Below, in pieces: positions 1 through 6,942 of a DNA stretch of 46,051 nt (position 1 is its first letter; each line of letters opens with the position of its first letter). The stretch is from Sulfuritalea sp. (lineage in GTDB: Bacteria > Pseudomonadota > Gammaproteobacteria > Burkholderiales > Rhodocyclaceae). Location: NCBI GenBank assembly GCA_023229685.1, contig JALNYT010000003.1, positions 1-46,051 of the forward strand, read 5' to 3'. The notes beneath the pieces were generated by a model. The model was not told the origin of the DNA. It worked only from the letters and a program-made list of their open reading frames with translations, and did not search any database. Position numbers and translations under genes: made by a program.

Positions 1-895
1 GTGGTGGGGGGGGCGGCGTTGGCGGCGGTGGTGGCGGTGGGTCGTTAGGACCACCCGCGCAACTCACGGGACCGTCGGTGCAGCCACCCGGCGGCGGCGG
101 CGGCGGATCGCCAGGACCACCCGGCGGCGGTGGCGGCGGTGGTGGCGGCGGTGGTGGTGGCGGAGGCGGTGGAGGCGGCGGCGGCGGATCGTTAGGACCA
201 CCCGCGCAACTCACGGGACCGTCGGTGCAGCCACCCGGCGGCGGTGGCGGTGGCGGCGGCGGCTTACGCGGATCATCCGTGACAACCGGCGGCTTGCGCG
301 GATCTTCCGGAGGCGACGGAGGTGGCGGTGGCGGCGGCTTGCGCGGGTCATCCGTGACAACAGGCGGCTTGCGTGGACCTTCCGGAGGCGTCGGAGGCGG
401 CGGTGGCGGCGGCTTGCGCGGGTCATCCGTCACGGCAGGCGGCTTGCGCGGATCACCCGTAACAAGGGGTGGCCGCGGACCGCCGGGACCACCCGTGCCA
501 GAAGGGCTATCCGCATTGCCGCCGGTATTGCCGGGGACGATGTCGTTGGTATAGCTTATCGTGCCGTCGTCGTTGCGCCTCAGCATGCCGGCGATGGTTC
601 GATTCTCGCCCACCGTGATCGACTGATCCTGCCGGCCGACAATAATCAGATCGTACTTGCCTGGTGCCAGGCCGGTAAATTTGTAAATCCCGTCCTTGTT
701 GGTCACCCCCGTGAGGGCGGTGCCGCCGCTGTGTTTCTTCACGACCACACGAATGTTGGGAAGCGGTTCGCTGCCCGCTATCGCCGCCGACCAGGACCAC
801 GCCAAGGCCAGGCCCGTGATGAGCGCCAGTACAGTGCGTGATCGTCTTCCTTTTCGTCCTCGAGCGTCTAAGGTATGGCCGGCTTGATAGTCCAT
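1..895 (-). CDS. Exported proline-rich protein with Cna-B/carboxypeptidase-regulatory-like domain (3' end outside window)
   Basis: Open reading frame from an ATG at 895 that runs without a stop past the left edge, so the C-terminus is missing. Residues 1-18 are basic, followed by a hydrophobic stretch (VLALITGLALAW) ending near AIAG, which reads as a signal peptide. Residues about 45-95 (IRVVVKK, TNKDGIYKFTGLAPGKYDL) match the small beta-sandwich seen in carboxypeptidase-regulatory-like/Cna-B domains. After a Gly/Asn linker, the rest is repeats of VTDDPRKPP followed by runs of 7 to more than 20 prolines, then a repeated unit GGCTDGPVSCAGGPND with two cysteines. No catalytic site is visible, so an extracellular structural or wall-spanning role is inferred. 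The frame is held by the in-frame DPRK codons across the repeat. Long polyproline would depend on EF-P. The ORFs on the opposite strand here are polyglycine shadows. Confidence 0.75.
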   Translation of the reverse strand, partial: MDYQAGHTLDARGRKGRRSRTVLALITGLALAWSWSAAIAGSEPLPNIRVVVKKHSGGTALTGVTNKDGIYKFTGLAPGKYDLIIVGRQDQSITVGENRTIAGMLRRNDDGTISYTNDIVPGNTGGNADSPSGTGGPGGPRPPLVTGDPRKPPAVTDDPRKPPPPPPPTPPEGPRKPPVVTDDPRKPPPPPPPSPPEDPRKPPVVTDDPRKPPPPPPPPPGGCTDGPVSCAGGPNDPPPPPPPPPPPPPPPPPPPPPPGGPGDPPPPPPGGCTDGPVSCAGGPNDPPPPPPPTPPPPP

Positions 896-1076
896 TTCGA
901 GGCGCCTCGCTTGGTCGGTTGCCGGATCATTCAATCCCGCAAAACTTCTTATCAGTTTGTCATCCCGCTGCGAAAACCATCAGGCGCGCAGCAGGTGTTT
1001 TGCAGGAAGCTCAGATCTTGTGATCCCGACCGATTTGGCGGTGAACAGCGTTCGCGGCAAGCACCAGTAATGGCTA

Positions 1077-1478
1077 TTACGGCCCCATCGCTCCTCTTGG
1101 CGCGGGGCTGAGCGCGGGACTGAGCACAGGGCTGAGCACAGGGCTGGGTGCAGGGGTGAGCGTGGGATTGAGCGCAGGATTGGTTGCGAACGGCCCTGAG
1201 CCAGGAGTTTGCTGATTGAAACCGGCGCCGAAGGTCTGGCTGCCGGCAACGCTGGTCGGCGCACCGAAGCCGGCGCCTATGCTGCTGGCGCTGCCCGCGC
1301 CGCCGCCGGAGCCAATGCCGGAGCCGCTGCCGAAACCCATGGCCGGAGCGGGTACGGCCGGATTCGCCGCCGGCGGGGCAGCCGCTGCCTGCGTGGGTTC
1401 AGGCTGATCCGCCGCCGCGGCGGTGCCCATGGAGATGAAGGCGCATGCCATTAGCAACGCCGCAGATTTGATTTTCAT
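1077..1478 (-). CDS. Small secreted Pro/Ala/Gly/Ser-rich protein, unknown function
   Basis: 133 residues. The N-terminus MKIKSAALLMACAFISMG then TAAAA is a clear signal peptide with cleavage near AAA-ADQ. The mature part is low complexity: an Ala/Pro segment, a Gly/Ser segment (FGSGSGIGSGGGAGSASS), then a tail of short repeats on the pattern LSPVLSPALSP encoded by 12-base DNA repeats around 1100-1180. No cysteines or domains are recognisable in the mature protein. It lies 181 bases upstream of the proline-rich protein and downstream of a beta-barrel gene on the same strand, so all three may belong to one cell-surface group. Function is not assigned. Confidence is for a real gene, based on the signal peptide and codon pattern. 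Confidence 0.65.
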   Translation of the reverse strand: MKIKSAALLMACAFISMGTAAAADQPEPTQAAAAPPAANPAVPAPAMGFGSGSGIGSGGGAGSASSIGAGFGAPTSVAGSQTFGAGFNQQTPGSGPFATNPALNPTLTPAPSPVLSPVLSPALSPAPRGAMGP

Positions 1479-1576
1479 TTGAATCTCCTTTGACTGGAGT
1501 TAACCCTCGATTGCAGGAGGCATCGCCCTCTGCAACCTTGAGACGGGGCAGGCATGGATCGGGTTATGCAGTCGGG

Positions 1577-2365
1577 TCAATAACTGAAGCTGAGGCCAAG
1601 CGACAGAACCTGGTTGGTGTAAGCCGTTCCGGGAAAGTTGGAATCATTCCTCATATAGGCGTAGCCGCCGTTCAAGTACCAGTTTTTCGCCAGCCGCTGC
1701 GTCACCTCGGCGAACAGGGTTTCCGTGGTGGCATCGAAAGGCAGGCTGCTCTTGAAATCACGCTTGGCCTGGCTGTAGCCCAGGTTGACGAAGGTATCCG
1801 TGAGCGGCAGGTAGCCCAGATTCACGCCGTAGGTCTTGCCCGTAGAGCTGAAGGCACTCAGATTGGCCTTGTTGTCCTCGTAGTCGACAACCCCCTTGAC
1901 CCATACCGTCTGGCTCAATTGCTTCTTGATTTCAAGGGTTGCGCCGACGCCGTTCGAATCGCGTTCGTCTTGCCGGGTCTCGCGCGTGAAAGCGCGACCC
2001 ATGATCTGGCCGGACCAGGTAGCGGAAAGCTGCCTGTAGATCCCTGCGCTCGCCATCAACATCGAACTGTTGAGGTTGTTGAACTTGTTGTAGGCGGAAG
2101 TGCTGGCGCCGACCTGGCCGATGAAATAGTTGGTTTGCGCATCGTTCAGCGGCGTGAAATACACGGCGGAAGCACTCAGCGAAAGAAAGTTGTCGCTGAG
2201 CTGATTCGCCTTGGACGGCGTATCGGGCGAGCCATTGACATTGCTGTCATACGACAGCCGGGCGCCCGCATTCAAGGTGGTCTCGGCCTGAGCCGGGCTG
2301 ACCAGTACGACGAGCGCGCCAGCCATGACCACCACGGGAAGGGTGTGACGGAGATTGAACCGCAT
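1577..2365 (-). CDS. Outer-membrane beta-barrel protein
   Basis: 262 residues from the ATG at 2365, chosen because an AAGGA Shine-Dalgarno lies about 8 bases upstream and MRFNLRHTLP begins a standard signal peptide ending at SPAQA-ET. An earlier in-frame start at 2431 would put a charged, non-signal extension in front. The mature chain alternates polar and hydrophobic residues with many aromatic girdle residues (GARLSYDSN, YFIGQVGAS, GYLPLTDTFVNLGYS) and ends in LSLGLSFSY, the C-terminal aromatic strand recognised by the BAM machinery. This is typical of 10-12-stranded barrels of the kind annotated as outer membrane beta-barrel protein in exopolysaccharide or surface loci. No substrate can be named. 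Confidence 0.8.
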   Translation of the reverse strand: MRFNLRHTLPVVVMAGALVVLVSPAQAETTLNAGARLSYDSNVNGSPDTPSKANQLSDNFLSLSASAVYFTPLNDAQTNYFIGQVGASTSAYNKFNNLNSSMLMASAGIYRQLSATWSGQIMGRAFTRETRQDERDSNGVGATLEIKKQLSQTVWVKGVVDYEDNKANLSAFSSTGKTYGVNLGYLPLTDTFVNLGYSQAKRDFKSSLPFDATTETLFAEVTQRLAKNWYLNGGYAYMRNDSNFPGTAYTNQVLSLGLSFSY

Positions 2366-2819
2366 CGGTGTGTCCTTGTTTTTGAACTTGTAGAACGCAA
2401 AAATACCGGCAGATTCAAACTCGACGTGCAACTGCCCCTACCGGCCTGGTATCCCTAACTGGAAACTTGGCGCCTCTCCTCCTCGCCCTTGACCGGGCAA
2501 TTTTTTTTCAAGGCCGCGCCACGATACACGCTTCTGCTCCCGGCGCGGTATTTATTCTCTGCATTCGATGCGATTGGCTGACCGCCGTCCCGGACTCTGT
2601 CTGCCGGGGACGCCCCTTCGGGGCCGGCAAGCGCCGACTTTCTGCTCCCGCCGGCATTCATGCCTTCGGCAAGCCGGGGCATGTCCTTTACGATGTAAAA
2701 TCCTTGTTAGGCAAGGCAGAGTCGGATGGACGCCTATGAACATCGGCGCACACTGATCCTGTCCTTCACGCAGATCATCTACTCTATCCACGCCGTCTCA
2801 TCAGCGCCGACTTTCTGAT
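2366..2819. other. Intergenic region without a convincing gene
   Basis: 454 bases between two divergently oriented genes. It should hold the promoters of the barrel gene (minus) and the MNT gene (plus). A GCCCC-TTC-GGGGC hairpin sits at 2612-2624 without a following T run. A 15-base direct repeat, AGCGCCGACTTTCTG, occurs at 2630-2644 and again at 2803-2817, the second copy ending just before the MNT start codon. The small ORFs crossing this region have no family resemblance. Confidence 0.5.
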
Positions 2820-3110
2820 ATGAAACCTTCGATTGTTCTTGCCGAACGACATGACGCCGTACGTAATGCGGCCAGCCGTTATCGCACCGTTAATCCGCGC
2901 GTTTTCGGGTCGGTACTTCACGGCACGGATAAAGAGGGAAGCGATCTGGATCTATTGGTAGATGCACTGCCTGGTGCGACCTTGTTTGATTTGGGAGCCC
3001 TGCAAGTTGCACTGGAACAGTTGCTTGGCGTGCCGGTCGATCTGGTGACTCCCGGCGATCTACCGGTCAAGATTCGTGATTACGTACTTGCCGAGGCGCG
3101 CCCGGTATGA
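2820..3110 (+). CDS. MNT-type nucleotidyltransferase (antitoxin of an MNT/HEPN module)
   Basis: 96 residues, the usual size of a minimal nucleotidyltransferase (MNT). The catalytic signature FGSVLHGTDKEGSDLDLLV (GSx10DxD; residues about 30-48) carries both metal-binding aspartates. In the studied MntA/HepT pair the MNT protein adds AMP units to the HEPN partner and so neutralises it. The stop codon overlaps the start of the HEPN gene (ATGA at 3107-3110), which indicates translational coupling. The module stands alone on the plus strand between a membrane-protein gene and minus-strand TA genes. Confidence 0.85.
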   Translation: MKPSIVLAERHDAVRNAASRYRTVNPRVFGSVLHGTDKEGSDLDLLVDALPGATLFDLGALQVALEQLLGVPVDLVTPGDLPVKIRDYVLAEARPV

Positions 3111-3380
3111 ATGAGAGCCGGTTGTCGGACTATCTCGAACATATCCGGCAAGCGGTAACGGATGCTTGCTCTTTTGTCGAAGGTCAGTCCAAAAAAAAAT
3201 TTCCTTGCCGACAGGCGCACCCAGCAAGCCGTCATTCTGGGAATGCGAAACCGACTTGCGCATGGCTATTTTGATATAAACCTCGACGTCGTGTGGGATA
3301 CGGTTTCCACTGCCCTTCCAAGTCTGCTTGAAAGTCTACCTGTGGTATTGAAAGCTGCCCGCGAGATTTCAGGCGACTGA
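3107..3380 (+). pseudogene. HepT-like HEPN RNase, split by a one-base frameshift at an A9 run
   Basis: Starts at the ATG overlapping the MNT stop. The first frame reads MNESRLSDYLEHIRQA and continues to FVEGQSKK, a normal HepT N-terminus. At nine consecutive A residues (3191-3199) the continuation moves to another frame, which reads NFLADRRTQQAVILGMRNRL and then AHGYFDINLDVVWD to a stop at 3380. The HEPN active motif Rx4HxY (RNRLAHGY) is intact but only in the second frame. With eight A residues the whole toxin would be one frame of about 90 codons. It may be a sequencing or assembly error, a disabled toxin, or a gene that is expressed through slippage on A9; sequence alone cannot decide. Confidence 0.75.
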
Positions 3381-3405
3381 GCTTCCGGTTGCCGCATTTT
3401 TCGCC

Positions 3406-3819
3406 TCACACGAATATGGCGGGGGAAACCCCGAAGCGTTCGCTGAGCGCCCGGATTTGGCGAACATTCAGATCTCGCTTACCAGTAAGTATCTCAGACA
3501 CCACGCCCTGGCTGCCAATCTCGCACAGATCGGTTTGCTTGAGACCGTGTTGCTCCATCAGAAACCTCAACGCCTGGACCCCGGTGACCTCGGGCAGCGA
3601 GTGATGTTCGGTTTCGTAGTCTTCGATCAGATCGCCCACGATATCGACCAGCCCCATCGCGGGATGGCTTTCGTTGCTGCCTGCCTCATCAAGCAGCGCC
3701 TCGAGCATGGACACCATCCGCTGATAGTGCTCTGCATCGAGAATCGGGGCGATATTGGTGGCGTTGCGAAACGTCTCCCACGCCGGCAGCAGGTGTTTGA
3801 CCTGGATGCGTGCATTCAT
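3406..3819 (-). CDS. HigA-family antitoxin with XRE-type helix-turn-helix
   Basis: 137 residues from ATG 3819, which has an AGGAGG site about 9 bases upstream; an ATG three codons earlier has no room for one. The N-terminal half is an acidic helical region (LLDEAGSNESHPAMGLVDIV) and the C-terminal half holds the helix-turn-helix (MEQHGLKQTDLCEIGSQGVV, then LTGKRDLNVRQIRALSERFG). This is the long HigA form that normally follows a HigB of the HigB_toxin family. The stop of the broken higB overlaps this start by one base, so the operon junction is preserved even though the toxin is damaged. Confidence 0.85.
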   Translation of the reverse strand: MNARIQVKHLLPAWETFRNATNIAPILDAEHYQRMVSMLEALLDEAGSNESHPAMGLVDIVGDLIEDYETEHHSLPEVTGVQALRFLMEQHGLKQTDLCEIGSQGVVSEILTGKRDLNVRQIRALSERFGVSPAIFV

Positions 3820-3965
3820 TATTTCCATCCTCCTTTGTCGTAGTCCCGGTGAGTTAGCACCGCTTTGATGTAGACGATCTGCTTCTCGAACCGGAGGTAA
3901 GCGATGAGCCGGTACTTGTTGCCGCCGATATCGAAAACCGTCAACTCACCGACCTTGTCGATCCT
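3819..3965 (-). pseudogene. HigB toxin remnant (C-terminal half only)
   Basis: A frame of about 48 codons reads DKVGELTVFDIGGNKYRLIA, YLRFEKQIVYIKAVLTH and RDYDKGGWK, which is the C-terminal half of HigB-type mRNA interferases including the conserved GGNKYRL and THxxYDKGxW blocks. Upstream of about 3965 the similarity stops and no start codon is in frame. The preceding DNA instead reads in shifted frames as fragments such as AIESEYGITALA and LADEIAKGKKRE of an unidentified small protein, up to the end of parE at 4043. The toxin therefore lacks its N-terminal half and is probably inactive, while its antitoxin gene remains whole. Confidence 0.8.
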
Positions 3966-4042
3966 CCCGCTTCTTTCCCTTCGCAATCTCATCCGCCAGC
4001 CAATGCGGTGATCCCGTACTCGGACTCAATGGCATTGGCAGT

Positions 4043-4363
4043 TCACGCCTCCTCGTCCAGGTCATCTTGAAGGGCTGTTTCGTAATCTTGACCACCGTAG
4101 AACACGCCGATGATGGAAACCTGTTGGGTATCCACATCAAACGCGATCACCGTCCGCCCTTTGTAGTTCGTGACGCGCAAACCCGGGCGAATGTCATCGC
4201 GCTTGGCTCCACGGAGAGGAAATGTATCCAGGCCCTCACAGTAGGTAATGATGGCATTGATGTAGCGTTCCGCGATGCTGGGCGATGCTGCTTCCGCTAT
4301 ATAGTGGAATAGTTCGGCGAGTTGCTCTTCCGCTTCCGGCGAGAAGATCACACGGTATTTCAT
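4043..4363 (-). CDS. parE: ParE-type toxin (RelE/ParE superfamily)
   Basis: 106 residues with the ParE layout: N-terminal strand YRVIFSPEAEEQLAELFHYI, helices with AERYINAIITYCEGL, the conserved FPLRGAKRDDIRPGLRV block, then IAFDVDTQQVSIIGVFYGGQ and YE. ParE toxins poison DNA gyrase. The start overlaps the end of parD by four bases (ATGA), so the two are translationally coupled. Length and all conserved blocks are normal, so this looks like the one fully intact classical type II module of this cluster. Confidence 0.9.
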   Translation of the reverse strand: MKYRVIFSPEAEEQLAELFHYIAEAASPSIAERYINAIITYCEGLDTFPLRGAKRDDIRPGLRVTNYKGRTVIAFDVDTQQVSIIGVFYGGQDYETALQDDLDEEA

Positions 4364-4641
4364 TTTTCCTTGCCAGTCAGCGCCTTGCGCTCGGCTGCTA
4401 TTCGTGCCCGAACCATATCCGCGCTGACACCACGGGTTGGATCGGCTTTCAATGCGTCGTAAGCAGGCCCGACCTGTTCCTGAAGCCAGCGCTCCGTGGC
4501 CCGTTCGCGCGCCATAAGCGCACGTAGCCCGTCACGAAATACTTCACTTTCGGTGGCATAAGCCCCGGTGGCAACCATCGATTTGACCAAGCCCGCCATC
4601 TCGTTTGGCAGCGTGATGCTGAATTGCTTGGTTGTGCGCAT
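4360..4641 (-). CDS. parD: ParD-type antitoxin (ribbon-helix-helix)
   Basis: 93 residues from ATG 4641, which has a GGAGG site 5-6 bases upstream; a start at 4653 would place that site inside the gene. The N-terminus KQFSITLPNEMAGLVKSMV then TGAYATESEVFRDGLRAL is the ribbon-helix-helix of ParD/CopG antitoxins. The C-terminal part (WLQEQVGPAYDALKADPTRG) is the toxin-binding tail with the family's YDxxKADP block. A perfect inverted repeat 22 bases upstream of the start is a plausible autoregulatory operator. Confidence 0.9.
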   Translation of the reverse strand: MRTTKQFSITLPNEMAGLVKSMVATGAYATESEVFRDGLRALMARERATERWLQEQVGPAYDALKADPTRGVSADMVRARIAAERKALTGKEK

Positions 4642-4662
4642 ATCAGCCTCCATGCAAATGAA

Positions 4663-4677
4663 TAGGATTTAATCCTA
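4663..4677. promoter_or_regulatory. Inverted repeat, likely parDE operator
   Basis: TAGGAT-TTA-ATCCTA, a perfect 6-base inverted repeat with a 3-base spacer directly upstream of parD. ParD proteins bind palindromes overlapping their own promoter. The site's position and symmetry are seen; binding is inferred. Confidence 0.6.
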
Positions 4678-4837
4678 CACCAAAGACCGCACCGAATTCA
4701 ACCCGGAAGCCGGCGCGTATCACGGTAGTTGTCGTCTCAGTCATCGCAACCCGCCCGAAACATTCGTTAATCATCTCACCCACGTGATAAGAGATAATCG
4801 CGATCCATCTCTGCCCGGATCGAATTCCTCGCGTTCC

Positions 4838-6307
4838 ATGAATCCAATTTTCTACGGCCTGCTCGGACTGCTGGCATGGGCGCCCTTGCCTCTGGGCAGC
4901 AACCGTACCTGGGCCTGGTCGATATTGGTGGTCGGATCGTGCCTGCTGGCGATAGCGTGGCTGGTCGGGTATCTACTGGGACACTTTGCAGTTACCGATG
5001 CATTTCGGCGCGCACGTTGGGCATTGGGTGCCGGCGCCCTGTGGACGCTCTATGTCGGGCTTCAGTCGGTCGCGCTGCCCGCGGAATGGGTCCAATTCCT
5101 GTCCCCTCACGCCTATGACGCCCACGCCGTTGCTGCAGGCGTCTTGGGGCATCCGCTTGCCGCCACCCTCACGCTCAGCATCGACCCTCACACCACGCGC
5201 GATTTCTGGTTCAAGACCCTGGCCTATGGCTGCATGTTTTCGCTGACCCTGCTGGTGGTGGATTCGCGTCAGCGCCTCGAATTGCTGCTCAAGACACTGG
5301 TGATTTCCGGCACCGTGCAGGCGGTCTATGCCAGCGTGATGTTGCTGTCCGGCCTCGAGTACGGCTTCTTCATCAAGAAATACGTTGGCCAGGGCAACGC
5401 CACCGGAACCTTCATCAATCGCAACCACCTGGCCGGCTATCTGAACCTGTGCCTCGCGGCGGGCATCGGCCTCATGATCGCCAAACTCGGCGGCGAGGCC
5501 ATTCACACCTGGCGGCAGCGGATTCGATCCATTGCCCGCTTGCTGCTCGGCGAGAAAACGCGGCTACGCATTTACCTGATCGCAATGGTCATCGGGCTGG
5601 TGTTGACGCGTTCGCGCATGGGCAACACCGCATTCTTCGCCGGCACCTTGATTGTCGGCGCCATCGGTCTGCTGCTGATGCGCAATGCGCCGCGCTCGAC
5701 GATGCTTTTTCTGGCGAGCCTGATCGCGCTCGATATCCTGATCGTCGGTACATGGTTCGGTGTCGATCAGGTCGCCAAGCGCATCCAGGAAACGCAGGTG
5801 ACGACCAATGTCGGTAATCCCCTACCGGCCGAAGACCGGGTCGAAGTCGACCAACTGGCCCTGGACTATGCGAAGGATTATTTGCTGACCGGCTCAGGGG
5901 GTGGCAGCTTCTACGTGACATTTCCGACCTACAGCAACCGCGGCATCACCGGTTTCCTTGATCATGCGCACAATGACTATCTGCAGCTCTTGACAGAAAC
6001 CGGCGTCATCGGTCTTGCGCTTTGCGTCCTGATTGTTCTCATGGCCGCGGTCCAGGCCCTGTTGGCTCTGCGCCGCCGCAACGACCCCTTGATGCGCGGC
6101 ACGGCCTTTGGTGTCGCGCTGGCTATTTGCTGGCTGGCGATTCACAGCACGGTGGATTTCAATATGCAGATACCGGCCAATGCGCTGACCATGAGCGTTA
6201 TGCTTGCTCTGGCCTGGGTGGCGGCCGCTCTTCCGGGAGGAAGTGGCGCAAAGGAGTTCAGGAAGCACCGCAAGCGTTCGGCTCGACCTCCAGCTACTTT
6301 GTGTTGA
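4838..6307 (+). CDS. O-antigen ligase / polymerase family membrane protein (Wzy_C domain)
   Basis: 489 residues from ATG 4838, where MNPIFYGLLGLL starts directly with a membrane helix; an upstream in-frame start at 4784 would add 18 polar residues. About 10-12 hydrophobic segments are visible. The Wzy_C signature region includes NATGTFINRNHLAGYL (about residue 205) and, after the large periplasmic loop, HAHNDYLQLLTETGVIG (about residue 375), with the conserved His/Asn/Glu-Thr-Gly block of WaaL/Wzy proteins. It probably transfers polymerised O-antigen or a related glycan onto its acceptor in the periplasm. It is on the opposite strand to the main polysaccharide locus and separated from it by the tRNA/H-NS debris. 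A second Wzy-like protein lies at 15578-16897, so a ligase role is the better guess here. Confidence 0.8.
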   Translation: MNPIFYGLLGLLAWAPLPLGSNRTWAWSILVVGSCLLAIAWLVGYLLGHFAVTDAFRRARWALGAGALWTLYVGLQSVALPAEWVQFLSPHAYDAHAVAAGVLGHPLAATLTLSIDPHTTRDFWFKTLAYGCMFSLTLLVVDSRQRLELLLKTLVISGTVQAVYASVMLLSGLEYGFFIKKYVGQGNATGTFINRNHLAGYLNLCLAAGIGLMIAKLGGEAIHTWRQRIRSIARLLLGEKTRLRIYLIAMVIGLVLTRSRMGNTAFFAGTLIVGAIGLLLMRNAPRSTMLFLASLIALDILIVGTWFGVDQVAKRIQETQVTTNVGNPLPAEDRVEVDQLALDYAKDYLLTGSGGGSFYVTFPTYSNRGITGFLDHAHNDYLQLLTETGVIGLALCVLIVLMAAVQALLALRRRNDPLMRGTAFGVALAICWLAIHSTVDFNMQIPANALTMSVMLALAWVAAALPGGSGAKEFRKHRKRSARPPATLC

Positions 6308-6512
6308 GCTTCATACACCCATTGTTGCCAGCGCCACACATCGGTGCGCGTCTGTTTCACCCTCTCCTGGATTTCCAGCCCAGCAGTTCGTGGGCCAGAC
6401 CGGGATCAGCCCAGCACCGGGCAATGTCGCCGGCACACGCGCGCGGGCCGGTCTTGTACGCAACAGCCGTGTGGATAGAACTCTCGAAACTTTCTACTCT
6501 AGAGAGAAGCTC

Positions 6513-6562
6513 ACGGACTGTTAATCCGTAGGTCCCTGGTTCGAGCCCAGGTCGAGGAGCCA
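6513..6562 (+). other. 3' half of tRNA-Asn(GTT), probable attachment-site remnant
   Basis: The anticodon arm ACGGA-CTGTTAA-TCCGT, variable loop, T-arm CCTGG-TTCGAGC-CCAGG, acceptor strand TCGAGGA, discriminator G and CCA are all present and pair correctly. Upstream of 6513 the D-arm and the 5' acceptor strand are missing; a poor match (CTCTCGA at 6481-6487) is at the wrong distance. Integrases that use tRNA genes recombine in exactly this 3' part and leave such a fragment at one end of the inserted element. No integrase is in the window. Confidence 0.8.
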
Positions 6563-6590
6563 CCGAATTCTTGTTGTGTTTCTTGCGCTT

Positions 6591-6618
6591 AGCCCGGCCA
6601 TTGCGGTTGGGCTTTTTG
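6591..6618 (+). terminator. Rho-independent terminator after the tRNA-Asn fragment
   Basis: AGCCCGGCC-ATTGC-GGTTGGGCT forms a 9-base-pair stem (two G-T pairs) followed by TTTTT and a second T run. It sits 28 bases after the CCA, where an intact tRNA-Asn gene would carry its terminator, so it probably moved with the fragment. A further perfect hairpin, CGGACT-AAA-AGTCCG, follows at 6636-6650. Confidence 0.75.
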
Positions 6619-6695
6619 CATTTTTGGGGGATCATCGGACTAAAAGTCCGGGGGTCGGTATTCGGGAGAACGCAGGCACCGCCACTTCCTCCCAA

Positions 6696-6929
6696 TCACT
6701 TAACCGAATACTCGTCCCGCTTGTGCCCACCGCCTTCCAAGGCAACCAGCCACTTCGGCGCCCGGCCGCGGCCGGACCAGGTCTTGCCAGTCGCGGCATT
6801 GCGATACTTCGCCGCCACCGGCTTGCGCGGCTTCGTCGCCTTGGCCTTGGTGCCTCTTGCTGCCTTTCCTGGTTTCGCTACCTTCGGTTTGCGACCTTTC
6901 GCCGCTCCAATACACCAAATGTCGGTGCT
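6696..6929 (-). pseudogene. Orphan C-terminal domain of an H-NS family nucleoid protein
   Basis: A 77-codon frame with no ATG/GTG/TTG start, bounded upstream by TGA. It reads a basic Lys/Pro/Ala linker (GRKPKVAKPGKAARGTKAKA) followed by AKYRNAATGKTWSGRGRAPK then WLVALEGGGHKRDEYSV. This is the DNA-binding domain of betaproteobacterial H-NS-like proteins, with the AT-hook-like TWSGRGRAPKWL core. The N-terminal oligomerisation domain is absent. It begins 14 bases after the stop of the GT2 gene on the same strand. Most likely a fragment left by a deletion or insertion at the edge of the polysaccharide locus; expression as a free domain through reinitiation at a non-standard start is possible but unsupported. 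Confidence 0.75.
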
Positions 6930-6942
6930 GGCTCACGACGCC

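Noticed and set aside
78..554. Polyglycine ORF on the plus strand
   Set aside because: Complement of the proline-rich coding repeats; the minus frame has a signal peptide and a recognisable domain.
1490..2458. 322-codon plus-strand ORF
   Set aside because: Antisense shadow of the beta-barrel gene, which has a signal peptide, ribosome site and terminal aromatic strand.
2630..2817. AGCGCCGACTTTCTG as a dispersed regulatory repeat
   Set aside because: Two copies lie close together, but other matches fall inside coding genes (for example rarA near 34763-34779) and could be chance; no hairpin or consistent context.
4784..4837. Upstream start for the O-antigen ligase
   Set aside because: Would add 18 polar residues before the first membrane helix; ATG 4838 begins directly with the helix.
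6357..6695. 112-codon minus-strand ORF containing PRPGLEPGTYGL
   Set aside because: This is the well-known false protein produced by translating antisense to a tRNA-Asn 3' end.
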